Assembly (NCBI GenBank): GCA_914767715.1
Contig: OU612065.1
Coordinates: forward strand, 5,888,001 to 5,952,000
Reading direction: 5' to 3'
Source: Membranipora membranacea
Taxonomy: Eukaryota > Bryozoa > Gymnolaemata > Cheilostomatida > Membraniporidae
DNA: 64,000 nucleotides
Both the position numbers and the translations under genes were made by a program. The notes beneath the pieces were generated by a model. That model was not told the origin of the DNA, searched no databases, and was given only the letters and a program-made list of their open reading frames with translations. Within the stretch, counting starts at the first letter, position 1. Each line of letters opens with the position of its first letter. Shown in pieces: positions 34,359 through 46,300 of the stretch.

Positions 34359-35340
34359 GATGTAGGAAGAATTTGTTAGCCACATAGCAGGGTAGAAGGG
34401 GCGTGGCCTGATACTCTTGTTTCATTGGTTTACTTATTTGTATACAAACATTGTGAAAGCACATGGTTATATTAGGTGTATTTTATAGATGCAGTGCCTT
34501 ACTAATACTACAAATACTCTCTATATGCTTATATGATGTATGCCTCTGACACTTCACTAAAATAGCCAGCTAAGATCACCACACCCCCTGAACTCCCGCA
34601 TTAAAATAAAATACAAACAGAAAATATGCTTGAAGAGCAAAGATAGATAAATACCAGCCATCCAATATAGAACCACCAAGAGAGAAAACACCTTTTTGAA
34701 TGCTATTACGATTTTTCAACTAATACAGCTCAGACTCCTTTTATTTTGTTTTACTTATGTGCCATACTTTCGATGCTATCAACCAATTACAGGATGGATA
34801 TTAGAAATAAGGCAATAAACAAACTTCACTTAAACATTTACTAATTCCAACATTCAAGCTAGTGTTAGACTTTATATCACAAATAACAACTCGACGAAGC
34901 AAATGAAAACATCACTTAGTGAGCTGAATTTTGGTTAGTACCTTATTTATCATCCTAGCAGCCTCATTAAAAACTAAGAGTTCGCATTTACCATATTTGA
35001 ATATAAGTATTGAGGACAAGTTTGTTCCCTCTGTGGTCACAGAGGGATCTCCCTCCTCCACAGATGGAACAAACTGATGTATATATTTTAGATCCTTGTG
35101 ACTTTAGCAAACACCGACTGCGCTTTGATTTAGGTCTCTAAGAGGTATTGTCAGTTATTCTAAGTTTTGCAACAATACCTACATTGAAACCGTCAAATCT
35201 GTGATGAAAGAACATCGAAGCATCTGAAATTACATTACATTAATTTGTGTCAATAGGGAATAGGGAGTTGTCTTTACTCTCATATCCAAATAAGCCACGC
35301 CCCTTCTACCCTGCTATGTGGCTAACAAGTTCTTCCCCTG
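34359..35340. repeat. Fold-back element with 50-base arms
   Basis: Arms at about 34359-34409 and 35290-35340 are close reverse complements, sharing GTTAGCCACATAGCAGGGTA and GAAGGGGCGTGGC. The roughly 880-base interior has no recognisable coding capacity. The form is that of a non-autonomous DNA element or inverted duplication. Confidence 0.6.
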
Positions 35341-36357
35341 ATGTTGAGATACCATCAGAAATTTTTGTGACATACTGACTCTCGTGATCTGACTGGGCAT
35401 GTAGATCACTGATAAACTAGGCTATCATTACCACAAAGTAGGTGTCGTAAGGCTAAGTATGCACCATGCGTGACTTGAATTTGCGCATGTGCAAGAATAA
35501 TGAGTTTAGTTTGGGTTCTGATTGCAACTTTGGAAAGGAGAAAAGGGATATCCCCTGCATACACTGTCAATCAAATTCAGCTAATAATGACAAGAGAGGA
35601 TAACTATTAATAACAAATCCGCACGCTTTGGGGAGTATGTCACCAGAGCAGGTAGCCAATCAGATGCCTTCGGAATTCCGAGACTCAATTTTGCAGAGAT
35701 CAGCTCATGCCAAGAGCTGAGCATGCGCAGAATGTTTTTGTGAAAAAGATATAGTTTTACTCCTTTTGGATTAAAACAGCGTATCCTTTGAATGTATGAA
35801 AATCATCATGACCATCTCATTCTTGTCTGAAAACCAAGGCTATGAAAACTGTTGTTGTGAGTAGATAACTCATGCACAAAAATATTCATTGCACCTGGAT
35901 TCAGGGAGGGTTGAATCAAGGAGTCTTTTTTTCATCCTTGGTTGAATCAATGAACTAAACCTAAGGTTTAGTTCATTGGTGGAATTAGCGCTGGCTGATC
36001 AAGCAAAGATTAAGCAAGCACCAGATAGCAAAAAGGACAATAATCTTACAGCTTGTTCTTAACAATAAATGGCTAAGAGTAGTTTTGTTTACCACCAACC
36101 ATCAGACCTGGGTCCAAGTCATGGTAAGTCAAGTCATCTTCAAGTCAAGTCAAAGTCACGACTTGACTTGACTTAACAAAATTATGACTTGACTTGACTT
36201 GATGTCGAAAACAAATAGACAACACTTGACTTGACTTAACGAAAAATTGACTTTGACTTGACTTGGGAGTTGTCCTGACTTTGGTCAAGTCAACATAAGT
36301 CAATGTGTGAAATTTTATAACATAATGTAGAAAGAGATATAGGAAGGATAATCATAA

Positions 36358-36415
36358 CTGAGAACCCCAACTCTGAAACCCCAACTCTGAAACCCCAACT
36401 CTGAAACCCCAACTC
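36358..36415. repeat. 14-base tandem repeat, four copies
   Basis: CTGAAACCCCAACT is repeated four times (the first copy reads CTGAGAACCCCAACT) inside the hAT-like element. Confidence 0.85.
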
Positions 36416-36773
36416 CAAAACAGAAAACCCAACATCTCAGCTATGGGTAAGTAGTCAGACCTTGTGACCTTGTCTCCTTTAGATCTAGAACTGTAATCTT
36501 CCTCATCACCATGGTGGTAATATTTCATATGACAGTAGTGTACAACTCCTATGACCGTGAAAGATCGCCAATAACTCATACAGGTCACGAAAACTGGTGG
36601 TAAGTTGTCAAAGCTTGAATTCACTAAACCGAACGATATTATTCGAGTCACATGCATAATGAGTCATAGAGGCTAGTAGCCACTGCCATCGACAAACCTC
36701 TCATGACCTTAGAGACATTACAAACAGGCAGATGGAAAAACCTTTTCAGAGAGAACGTTTTATCCGTCCTTAA

Positions 36774-37150
36774 AGGGCAACCAAGGTTTCAAACAACTTC
36801 TCATTGATGGCCATTGATTAATAGCAGATTGCACCTTCTGCATGGGGAAAAAGACAAAATATAATTCGGATGATTATTCAGCCAGAATTTTTGTGAAACA
36901 TTTCTTCCATCAGGCACTCAAACTCAGCTAAAAGAGAATACCACATAGCAGTTTCCTGTTCCTGTTATTACTTAGCCTGTGCTCTATTATAATTACAGCA
37001 AAGTCTTGGAACCTCCCCTAAACTGAAGTGTTACCCAGCTTAGAGTCAGCAACTACTTTGAGTTTTGCATCGCGTAATGCACAAAGCTGATGCTGCCCAG
37101 CACATTATTTCCTACCCATGAATGCATTGCTGCGAAACCTTGGTTGCCCT
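36774..37150. mobile_element. MITE flanked by TTAA, nested in the hAT-like element
   Basis: Inverted ends AGGGCAACCAAGGTTTC (left) and GAAACCTTGGTTGCCCT (right), with TTAA directly outside both ends (36770-36773 and 37151-37154). The TTAA flanks fit a piggyBac-type target duplication, but the family is not certain. 377 bases, no coding region. Confidence 0.65.
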
Positions 37151-37518
37151 TTAACAAATAGTGATCAATCTTAGTCTGTGTTTATTTATTTATCCTCCAC
37201 CAGCTCATCTTTTTACAGCATGAAACATTTCATTTGTCATCATTGACACAATAAAGGTACATATATACAATGAAGTAACAATGCTGAATTGCGTACACAC
37301 CCATACCTTCTTTCGTTTGTGGGGAGGGGAGCAAATCCCTGAGGACCTAACTAACTCCTCCACGATTTGGAGTCACCCGGGATTGAAATAAATTCCGAGT
37401 TGATTTTCACGGTTAATGAGCGTGACTTTGCAATGACTTGTAAGTCACCCATCTTTGACTTGACTTACAAAAATCATGACTTGACTTGACTTGATGGCGA
37501 AAAAAATAGACACCAATA

Positions 37519-38026
37519 GACAGTTTTCTGAGCTCTGATTTAGGCCTCTACTCGGAGTTTTCCTCTCTCCAGTTTGGTATTTTTAACCCACGCCACATAG
37601 GAAAAACGTGCTGAAAAGAGGGTTATCTTGAAATCCGCTTATAGTAGGATAAAAAGGATTTTTGATTCAGAATCTGCACCATTGAAAACTGATAGGGACA
37701 TAGATTGGGAAATATTTTTGGTATTCGGTTAGTCAATTATATCAATCTCTGCCAGTTTTGCGGACCATTTGGTAGAATTTTTCTTGAATTTCGTCACTAA
37801 AATTAAGATTTATCAACATTCAAGCCTACAATGATTTGGAAACCCTGTCTCACAGGGTTTTCAATGGTGCGGATTCTGAATCAAAAATCAATTTTATCCT
37901 AACATAAGCGGTTTTCAAGAAAACCCTCTTTCAGCACGTTTTTCCTATGCGGCGTGGGTTAAAAGTACCAAACTGGAGAGAGGACAACTCACAATTGAGG
38001 CATAAATCAGAGCTCAGAAAACTGTC
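37519..38026. mobile_element. Long-TIR MITE, copy A
   Basis: About 180-base inverted arms starting GACAGTTTTCTGAGCTCTGA and ending with the complement, with TA on both outer sides (37517-37518 and 38027-38028). Arms include CTCTCTCCAGTTTGGTA and AACCCACGCC. The roughly 150-base centre is unique. TA flanks suggest a Tc1/mariner-type element. Nested in the right part of the hAT-like element. Confidence 0.8.
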
Positions 38027-38600
38027 TATTGACTTGACTTGGTGTAAATGTGACTTGACTTAGCATTGACAATGACTTGACTTGACTTGCGATGACCCAG
38101 GTCTGCCAACCATTCTGGTAAAGTGGCAAAAACCTTGCTAGACATGATTATCTGGCTATAAAGGGTTGAATGCTAGATGATTTAGCTTAGCGCTCTTCAT
38201 TCGTGTTATCATCAACAATCTAGAGCAGATGAATTATTAAAGACAGTGCCTAAATAATAGTACCCAATCCAAATTTTGTATACGAGGTCTTTCTGTATAA
38301 TTTTCCTCAAAATCAGCAGCGGCTAAATTGTTGACAGAAGATTGTGGTTAGCCAACTGAATGTAGGGTTCCTCCTCCAAGTCTTTTGCATTTTCAACTTT
38401 AAAAAAATGTATTTAGTAATGTGACTTATAATGTACGGAGAAACGTGATTTATGACGAACAATATTATTTCAAATTTTACCATGCAAAATGGAAAAATCA
38501 AATGGTTTTGTAAATAATAATGCCCATGCTCATATAATCAATAATTCTTACTTTTATTTATTTTTACAGTCAAGAGATCTTTAGCAAAATCCTCGCCGGG

Positions 38601-38628
38601 GGAGGGGCAAAAGTCTGGGGGGCTCAGA
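38601..38628. repeat. Dispersed repeat segment shared with 15114-15141
   Basis: GAGGGGCAAAAGTCTGGGGG then GCTCAGAC here; GAGGGGCAAAAGTCTGAGGG then GCTCAGAC at 15114-15141. Both are preceded by a CGCCGGGGG tract. A fragment of an otherwise unidentified repeat family. Confidence 0.6.
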
Positions 38629-38852
38629 CCTGCTCAGACTAGCAAAATCCTCTCTTCTGTGTACACCTCATTCGGTACTCTATTGCTTTTTAGTTCCGCC
38701 AAACCGCGACTAATGTGGAAGTTTGAAAGTTATTCTCCATTGAAATACCAAAAATGATAATTTTTTTCTCATTTCAGCTTGCTTAGTTAACCTACATACA
38801 CATTTATTCAGTATGGTTAGGTTATGTGTTCCCAAGAACGCTGATAATAATA

Positions 38853-39340
38853 GACAGTTTTCTTATCCTTATATTCTTTGTCCTCTCTCCAGTTTGGTAC
38901 TTTTAACCCACGCGGCATAGGAAAAACCTGCTGAAAGAGGGGTATCTTGAAAACTGCTTATGTTAGGATAAAAATGATTCAGAGTCTGCACCATTGAAAA
39001 CCCTGTGAGACAGAGCCTCCAAATCATTGGAGGCTTGAATGTTGATAAATCTCAATTTTAGTGACGAAACTCATGAAAAATTCTGCCAAATGGTCCGCAA
39101 AACAGGCAGAAAATATTATAAATGACTATCCAAATACTAAAATTATTTCCCAAACTATCTCCATATTAGTTTTCAATGCCGCAGATTCTGAATCAAATAT
39201 CATTTTTTATCATATTGTAAGCGGTTATCAAGATAACCCTCTTTTCAGCACGTTTTTCCTATGCGGCGTGGGTTAAAAGTACCAAACTGGAGAGAGGACA
39301 ACTCCGAATTGAGGCCTAAATCAGAGCTCAGAAAACGGGA
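38853..39340. mobile_element. Long-TIR MITE, copy B (opposite orientation to copy A)
   Basis: Same arms as copy A. The centre (ATTGGAGGCTTGAATGTTGA through GTGACGAAA) is the reverse complement of the centre of copy A. The left arm is partly diverged (CTTATCCTTATATTC replaces the outer sequence). TA lies outside both ends. Confidence 0.8.
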
Positions 39341-40308
39341 TATCCAAAATCAAATTTCAATTCCTCACATATAAGAAGGTCATTCCAAACGCTCCCATCT
39401 TCACATTCATTCCAACTCAATTACAGGTGCATATGTCTGTATAGCCAATATATAAGTCATGAAATGTATTCATACCAGTGTGATCACAATCTACGACACG
39501 GTAGCTATGATAATCATGGCGCAATCAAGTAGGATACAAACGAAAAATCTGCCGTCTGTCTATCGTCAAAAATTTAGATTTGCATGTTTAAATTAGAAAC
39601 TCCAAGACATGATACACAAATTATAAAAATATCAATGTTCAACTAACTGTAACACGCTGGTGTCACTAGTTTATAATAATGTAGATAGCGCATAATGGAA
39701 AAAAGAAATTGGTACTGAAAGAGGTAGCGCAAGCCTGTCAGTATAAAAATGAAATGTGAACGGCTGCAACAAAACAACAATAAAAATGTATATTTTACAA
39801 TTTGCCTCTAAACAAGCACTCTGTCTATATATAAATGTTTCACTTTGCTAGCCTGTTATTAAGAAAGTCATATATGAAGTTAATACAAAATCAAGTACCA
39901 GGAACACATCATCTAATTCGCGTGCCGCAACATAGGTTGAAGGTCGCAGAAGACTACAATTCTTGTTATTATATTACAATTTAGGACTGAAAACTTTTAG
40001 TGTACAACACAAATACTTTACAAAGACTTCTAATGTCTTAGACATCATATGGTGAGGTACCAGACATTTAGATACATTATCAATAAAGAGAGATATTATT
40101 TACAAGTCAGGTGATAACAGTTGGAATACAGCTGAATGCTTCAACACAATCATTGTGCTGTGAGGATTCTCAATTCGGGAACAGTCTGTTTCTGTTGAGG
40201 ACTCTTTGTTGTCGTTGTCTGAACAGCTATAATAACATACTCTCACATCGCTTTTGGTGCAGGCCTTTGGTCTAAATTGGGTGTGTTTGTGTGCGAGGTC
40301 ATGATGTT

Positions 40309-43300
40309 TCACGTTGCATGTATGATGGGTTTACTGGCAGGAATACTTGAGTCATTGTCTCTTTGGCTGGCAGAGTGTGAGCTAGTAAAACTTGAAGACT
40401 GTTGAGCAGAGTTTATTCTACTAGTGGAACACTCATTGCCTAGTATCCCACCAATGCTATGTTTGTGCATTGAGTTAGTGGTGTTGCTGGTGGAGGGAGC
40501 TGTGACTCTGTTAGTTAAGGGGAGCTCATGACTGACTGAAGAGGATGTGGTGCCACACTCAGACCCGTAATCATTCTGAGAGGAATCATCACTCTCACTA
40601 CCTGCGGCTCCACCACCACTCGCACTTATGCTGTTATTGTTATCAACTTCATCATCATCCTCATCCTCCTTGTCTGTCTGTTCATCTGCATCAGGGTCGC
40701 CTGTCATGAATCTAATGCATTTCTTCTTTCGTCTGAAATGAAAAAAGGATGTTCAGACGTTGATAGTCAGTATCGACAAGGCACTTATGTAATATCCCAT
40801 CACAATAAATGTAACAAACTCACAAGGTCCTTTCTGAAAGTATTTTGAGCACGGCAGATGAAAGTGTAGCATAAAGGAAGCGTTCAGCATGCATGCATCA
40901 TTTGAAGGCCAGAAATGAGAAATGGTGATCCAGAACTGGATGTCACAAGCATTGTAAGCTGTCGCCGACCCTTTCTTGCAGGAAGCATGATTGTGACAAC
41001 ATATCAACACAGGAAGAGTCTAACTCATGCATATTATTTGATCTAACCAATAAGGTGAACTATAATTTTCCTGATAATCTCAGCAGCACAACATAACAGG
41101 AGATTTACAATTCAATATGAAGATGGGTTGGCACTGTGTTCATGCTTTGCATTCCGCTAACCTCTCTAAACCATTACAGTAGTTAGCCTATTAAACGGCA
41201 AGCATTGTTTGACGGTAGTCCGCAATACCGAGACAAAAGCTTAGGTTATCACTCTCTGTCAGCATAAAAACGCATATCCAGCCAGCATGAGGCAAATTAG
41301 TAAATTCGACCAGCTCCGACCTAAGCTAACCTGTATCACTTTCAAAACATTGTGCCCTCTTCCAAAATTAGGTATCTGTCAGACAAAGCCGATTCCCGAA
41401 ACCAGACTAGACTAAGGACAGCCATAGATTATCAATGCACTCCTCCCCATCACTCATCATCTGATAGAAGAGGACTGCCAAGGAGCATCAGAAGACTACT
41501 CTAGTTTGTACTGTATTTAGGCAACTAACTTTCTCTTCAACTAAACTGAAAATCGGTCTCCCTGTGCATGATAACAATACCAGCATAGTCCACAACATGA
41601 GGCTTCAACAAGTAGCTCTCATTGAGGAGAAAATGACTTCTTTCCATCTCATTGCGCTCTTAATCAATGCGGACAAGGGTTACACATGCACAGACAGAGC
41701 GACAAACACTTGGGTTAGAAGGTATAATGATAATAAAACTCTAATAAGATCCGACTACAACTTGTAGTGTAGAGTAGAGTAGAGACTACAACACCCAGGT
41801 ATACGGTAATATGCGGTAATATGCGGTGACGGTTAGGGTTACTAGTAGTTTACTCAGTTTGGTTTGTAATCATGCAGCATGCAGCTTAGTACCTGGTGCA
41901 GTTGAGCACACAGCCTCATTACTGGCAGCGATAACCGCTGACAGATTCATGGACTGAGACGACTGTGCATTACTCTGGTCTATTTGTGTATGTGATGTGT
42001 TAGCCCCAGAGCTGCCACCTTGGCCAGTAGCCGACCCCTCCGTCATCCCGCCCGATACCGAATCATTTGACTCAGATTTTATTCTTAGGTCAGTCGGCAT
42101 GTTGCAATGGTCGGGGACAGTAGGGGTACTTACTACTGGCATCATGTGGGGCTGTGAGGTGGGCATGTGGTCTATAGATCTGTAATAAATATAGTCAAGT
42201 GCCTGTCTAATAACATTGATCAACACAACGGTGTAGTAGTGCATGTGCATCTGTGCAAATGAAATCAGCCACTAACACTGTGCAAAAATATAGCGTGTAG
42301 TCAAGGTGTAACATGTTCACAGCATGAAAAGTGATTTACAAGAATAATAATTGATACTGTACAGGTAATACCAGATTGAAAAAATGAGATATAGGATGCT
42401 AAGGGAAATTAAAATATTTTATGTCATCTGCGTTTTTGATGATTCTGTCTTGCCTAGCTGACGCATCAAAAGCCAGATGGAATAATACGCCCTCCCCACA
42501 GACAATATGAAATAGTTTGGTAATTGCCAATGCCTTCCTGTTGGTTGGAGTAATTCGCAAGAGGTGTGATAATCGAGGATTGATACTTCTGAGTCGATCC
42601 AATTGCACAAAGAAATGAAGGAATAATTTGTAATTGCTGTTAGATGTTCACAGGTAGGATGAATGTGGTATTTATTTGAGCTACTCAATTAAAGTTTTCA
42701 CAGGGATGGTGACTGGTGTGATAATTCTGGATAAGAGGAGCTGGAGATCTCATATCAGGTGGCTGTAGATGGTTAATTTGGAATTTTTGATTAACAGATG
42801 ATATAGGGTTTGGTGCTAAGTATTGACCGCTTGGTGTGATAGGGATATATTGTAATAATATGTTATCACGCTCTCAGCACTTCACACAACGACTAACAGC
42901 CCAACAAGACTAGCAATTATCGTACCTGCATGGTTTGCACCATTGACTCTGCTGATCCAGGCCAAACCTAGCTCGGCATTTCTTAGGATTGGTACATTCT
43001 GCAAAATAACAACACAAATCCTATTTATCATGCTGCTCATTCAACAAAAAGTGATTATCAAGTTAATTAATTTGGGCTAATTGCTGTATGTTTTAAAAGG
43101 GTGGATCTATTCGACCAAAAAAGATCATTTCCACCCATTTTTCTAGAAATGAATAATGAATCCGGAATTAGTTCCCGAGCCAATTTTGGTGCATGCTTTT
43201 TACACCAAATGTTGCATCCCATTGGCTCATAGCGAATAATCCTGATGAGGAAACATCAAAGGGATAAAAGCCTATCAATTACTTACAAAAACAAAGATCA

Positions 43301-46300
43301 AAGAGCACTGGAAGCAGAGCATTCATAATGGCTCGCTTAGATTCCATATGTGCATATGTAAACCAGCGAGCAGAAATAATTATCTCTGCTGTCAACTTTG
43401 ATTTTCAGAGAAACCTTCCCCATGATCCAAAATTATTCTAATACAATATCTAAATATCTACTATACAATGAAGAAAGTTTTTAGAGCCTCGTCTCCTGCT
43501 TCTAAATCACTCCTGGGAATTATTTGTAACAAATAAAGAAAACAACTAAAACAGTTTTTGTTTCCCTCCGGACGATTTAACTAAGGTTAACGCGTTTGGG
43601 AATTCGTTGCTTCTGTCTCAATATATTAATGAGGCAATGCTGAAATGCTTGGCCTTGCCCAGAATGTTTTGTTATAGTGGTGTAGACCTGTCTGTCACAA
43701 ATATACTGCTTACATCACAGATGTACTTCAGGCAGCGCAAACAGAGTTCTCAAGTCAATCAATTTAGCGCATGAAGAGCTCACATGGTAGTTTTAGGTTA
43801 CTTAGATCTGTTTTAATGTGCAATGAAACATTTTAATGGTGTTATTTTGGCATAATAATTGAATTATTATACTCAGCGCAGGTGATTTTACTGACTTGTC
43901 TCCAGTCCTTAGTAAAAAAAGTAAAATCATCCGATTTTTTCCCGATATATCTTGATTATGAAATCAATCCAGATACAGAATGAACAATCACCTTTATTTT
44001 CCACTGACGATTCCCTGCGACGCTTTTTCCTTTTGGAATGCATGGCGTAATTATCTCTAGCACTCCAACCAGGATACAATTTAAGATGTAATTCTCTCTC
44101 TTTTTTCGCCATTTCATAATACTTATTCTGTTCAGCTCTGTCTAACGCATGCCACTGCAAAATATAAAAAATAAAAATGAGAATTTATCCAACAATCTGA
44201 CGTTGAGACGTAATGAAACAAGACACTCAAGAGTAGCGGGCACAGACCTGTAATTTAGAGGGAACCATAGGCGCCAAATGCACCACATGATAAAATACAT
44301 GGCTATATATGAGCAGGTCATAAGAAGAAAGGGTAGGAACTGATATCCCGGAAAGCAGAACTTTGCTGCAGCACCACAGGTCCATTCTAGGGACAGCTTC
44401 ATAGTTTATATCTAATAGAGATGCTCTATTTCTATGATAAACATTCACACTTCTTTGTTCTCTCTCATCTCACACACTCCTCTAATGAATCTCAGTAGTT
44501 ATGTCTTAACATCAAACGATTATGGCAGCTTTTAATTAATCAACTGCACTAGTCTCTACATATAAACACGTGTTTGGAGCCATGTATTCACAAGTTACTT
44601 CAATTTCCTTGCATTCTGTAGTAGTTTTCCGAGGCTGATAAACTTTACACAAAGTCAAACTCATGCAGCACAAAAATAACTTATTAATTCTGTATTATTG
44701 TAGTCAAAACATCCTAGAAACTATCCCAAAACGGTAACACCAAATGTTTTCCTCCCTCTTTTTCACTGTTAGAATTTTTTGGTGCAAATATCTTTATGCT
44801 ACAATTAATGACAGAAAAATTTGTCTAATGAAGCAGAGATTATCTCATTATCAAGTGTAGCAGCCCTAATCCTCTGTACTCAATGAGAGTTAGCATTACT
44901 CTGCTGATTCAAGCCTCCCCGTCTATCCCAACTGTAACAGTTACGTTTCATTGATGTGGAGTATTGACAGTCAGATACAATTTAATATCATTTATCTGCT
45001 CCATTTAACACGCTCCAATTAGCCTCCCTGAAACTCTTTCACTGATAAAAAATGACACACACTACCATGATATGTATTTTCCAACTCTGAGCTTAGTCTT
45101 AAAAATGTCTCAATCTGCGTGCAGCAAGCACACATTTGAGCGTTCACTAGGTCTTCGATGAATCAACACTAAGTACGAAGAATTGCTGAAACCAAGCTCT
45201 AAATGATACAAACCTTCCTGCCTAGTATTTGGTTGATGGCCGCTGATTCTTTTAATGTACATTCAGCCACTACTTTGGCACGCATATCTTTCATGAATAA
45301 CATGAAAGCATTTAGAGGTTTTTTGATATGTGGCTTCTTTTTCTGTTTTGGTTCTTCATGATGGCCATTAGAGCCATTGCCGTATGGATGTGAGCTGAAA
45401 ATAGACAAGGAAATATTAATGATTTATGATTATGAAATATCGTAAATAATGATAATTCATAAAACAAAAGCCTATGACAAACAGGCAGTTAGGTTGAGAG
45501 TATGTGTTCACGGATCGTTTGAAGATTGATGCAGCACTGTCACTGCGCCTCACTAGTATGACCTGTAAATGGAGCTCTCTAAACTTTCAAGGGTTCTCAA
45601 CTCCATACTAAACCTACTTGAGTACAGATAAGAGACTCAATTTTCGTATCAATCATTCTTAAGTGCTCACAGCGAACAGTTTCCACAATCGAATCACCAT
45701 AGTAATCAAAATGAAATTACATGCCTCAGGTTTGAAATTTCATGCCTTACACTACTACACATATCTCAAACAGAGCAAAAGTGTAAGAGGTAATACCTTC
45801 AGCGATGACTAACAAACATTATTATGGAGTGAGGCGACAAAAAAGAAACCTGTCAAGTTTGATATAGACTGAGAACTTACAGAAATCTGTTTTCTTGTAG
45901 CATACTAGAGTGAAGGTCATGTTTGTTAGCTTGAGATACTAAAGATGGTTGAGACATTCCAGGCGATAAAGGTGAGTTGATCAGTGGAGGATAACCCCGT
46001 GCTGCTGCCAGAAGGCCTGAGTATGGTGAACCCATACCAACTGATGTGACTGGATAACCACCGCCGTGCCTAAAATAAGGATCAGAATCAATTATTGGAG
46101 GAGAAAACTCTTAGTGTGGATGGGAAATATTCTGTAATAGGAATCTTTAGACCAACCTGTGCGTGGTAGCAGACAAGGGAAAATGAAAGAAGTGTGATTA
46201 TAATAATTTATTATGAAAAATGCAGCCGTTCCTTTTTATGTTTGCCAGAATGACTTTGAGACACACTTTAGAAGCTTTGATGTGGTGAAGATCTTGGGAC

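Larger units (their letters stand above)
33669..36102. other. Intergenic region upstream of CABIN1
   Basis: Contains the presumed CABIN1 5' leader and promoter. No coding exon is recognised. It carries a 34-base palindrome (33925-33958), a large fold-back pair (34359-35340) and a small palindrome at about 35948-35976 (AATGAACTAAACC with its complement). Confidence 0.5.
36103..38105. mobile_element. Non-autonomous hAT-like element, 2.0 kb, with nested insertions
   Basis: Terminal inverted repeats are CAGACCTGGGTC at the left and GACCCAGGTCTG at the right (one intervening base differs). It is flanked by an exact 8-bp target duplication, CCAACCAT, at 36095-36102 and 38106-38113. Subterminal regions (36110-36310, 37430-37510, 38030-38090) are packed with AAGTCAAGTC/GACTTGACTT motifs, typical of transposase-binding repeat clusters. 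There is no transposase. Two other elements sit inside it, at 36774-37150 and 37519-38026. Confidence 0.85.
38106..40308. other. Intergenic region between the hAT-like element and TCF
   Basis: Contains the right TSD, a dispersed repeat (38601-38628), MITE copy B (38853-39340) and the presumed TCF 3' untranslated region up to 40308. No coding exon is recognised. Confidence 0.45.

Noticed and set aside
36103-38105. CRISPR-like or satellite array (repeated GACTTGACTT)
   Set aside because: The repeats are irregular, occur in both orientations and are confined to the subterminal parts of a transposon with an 8-bp target duplication.
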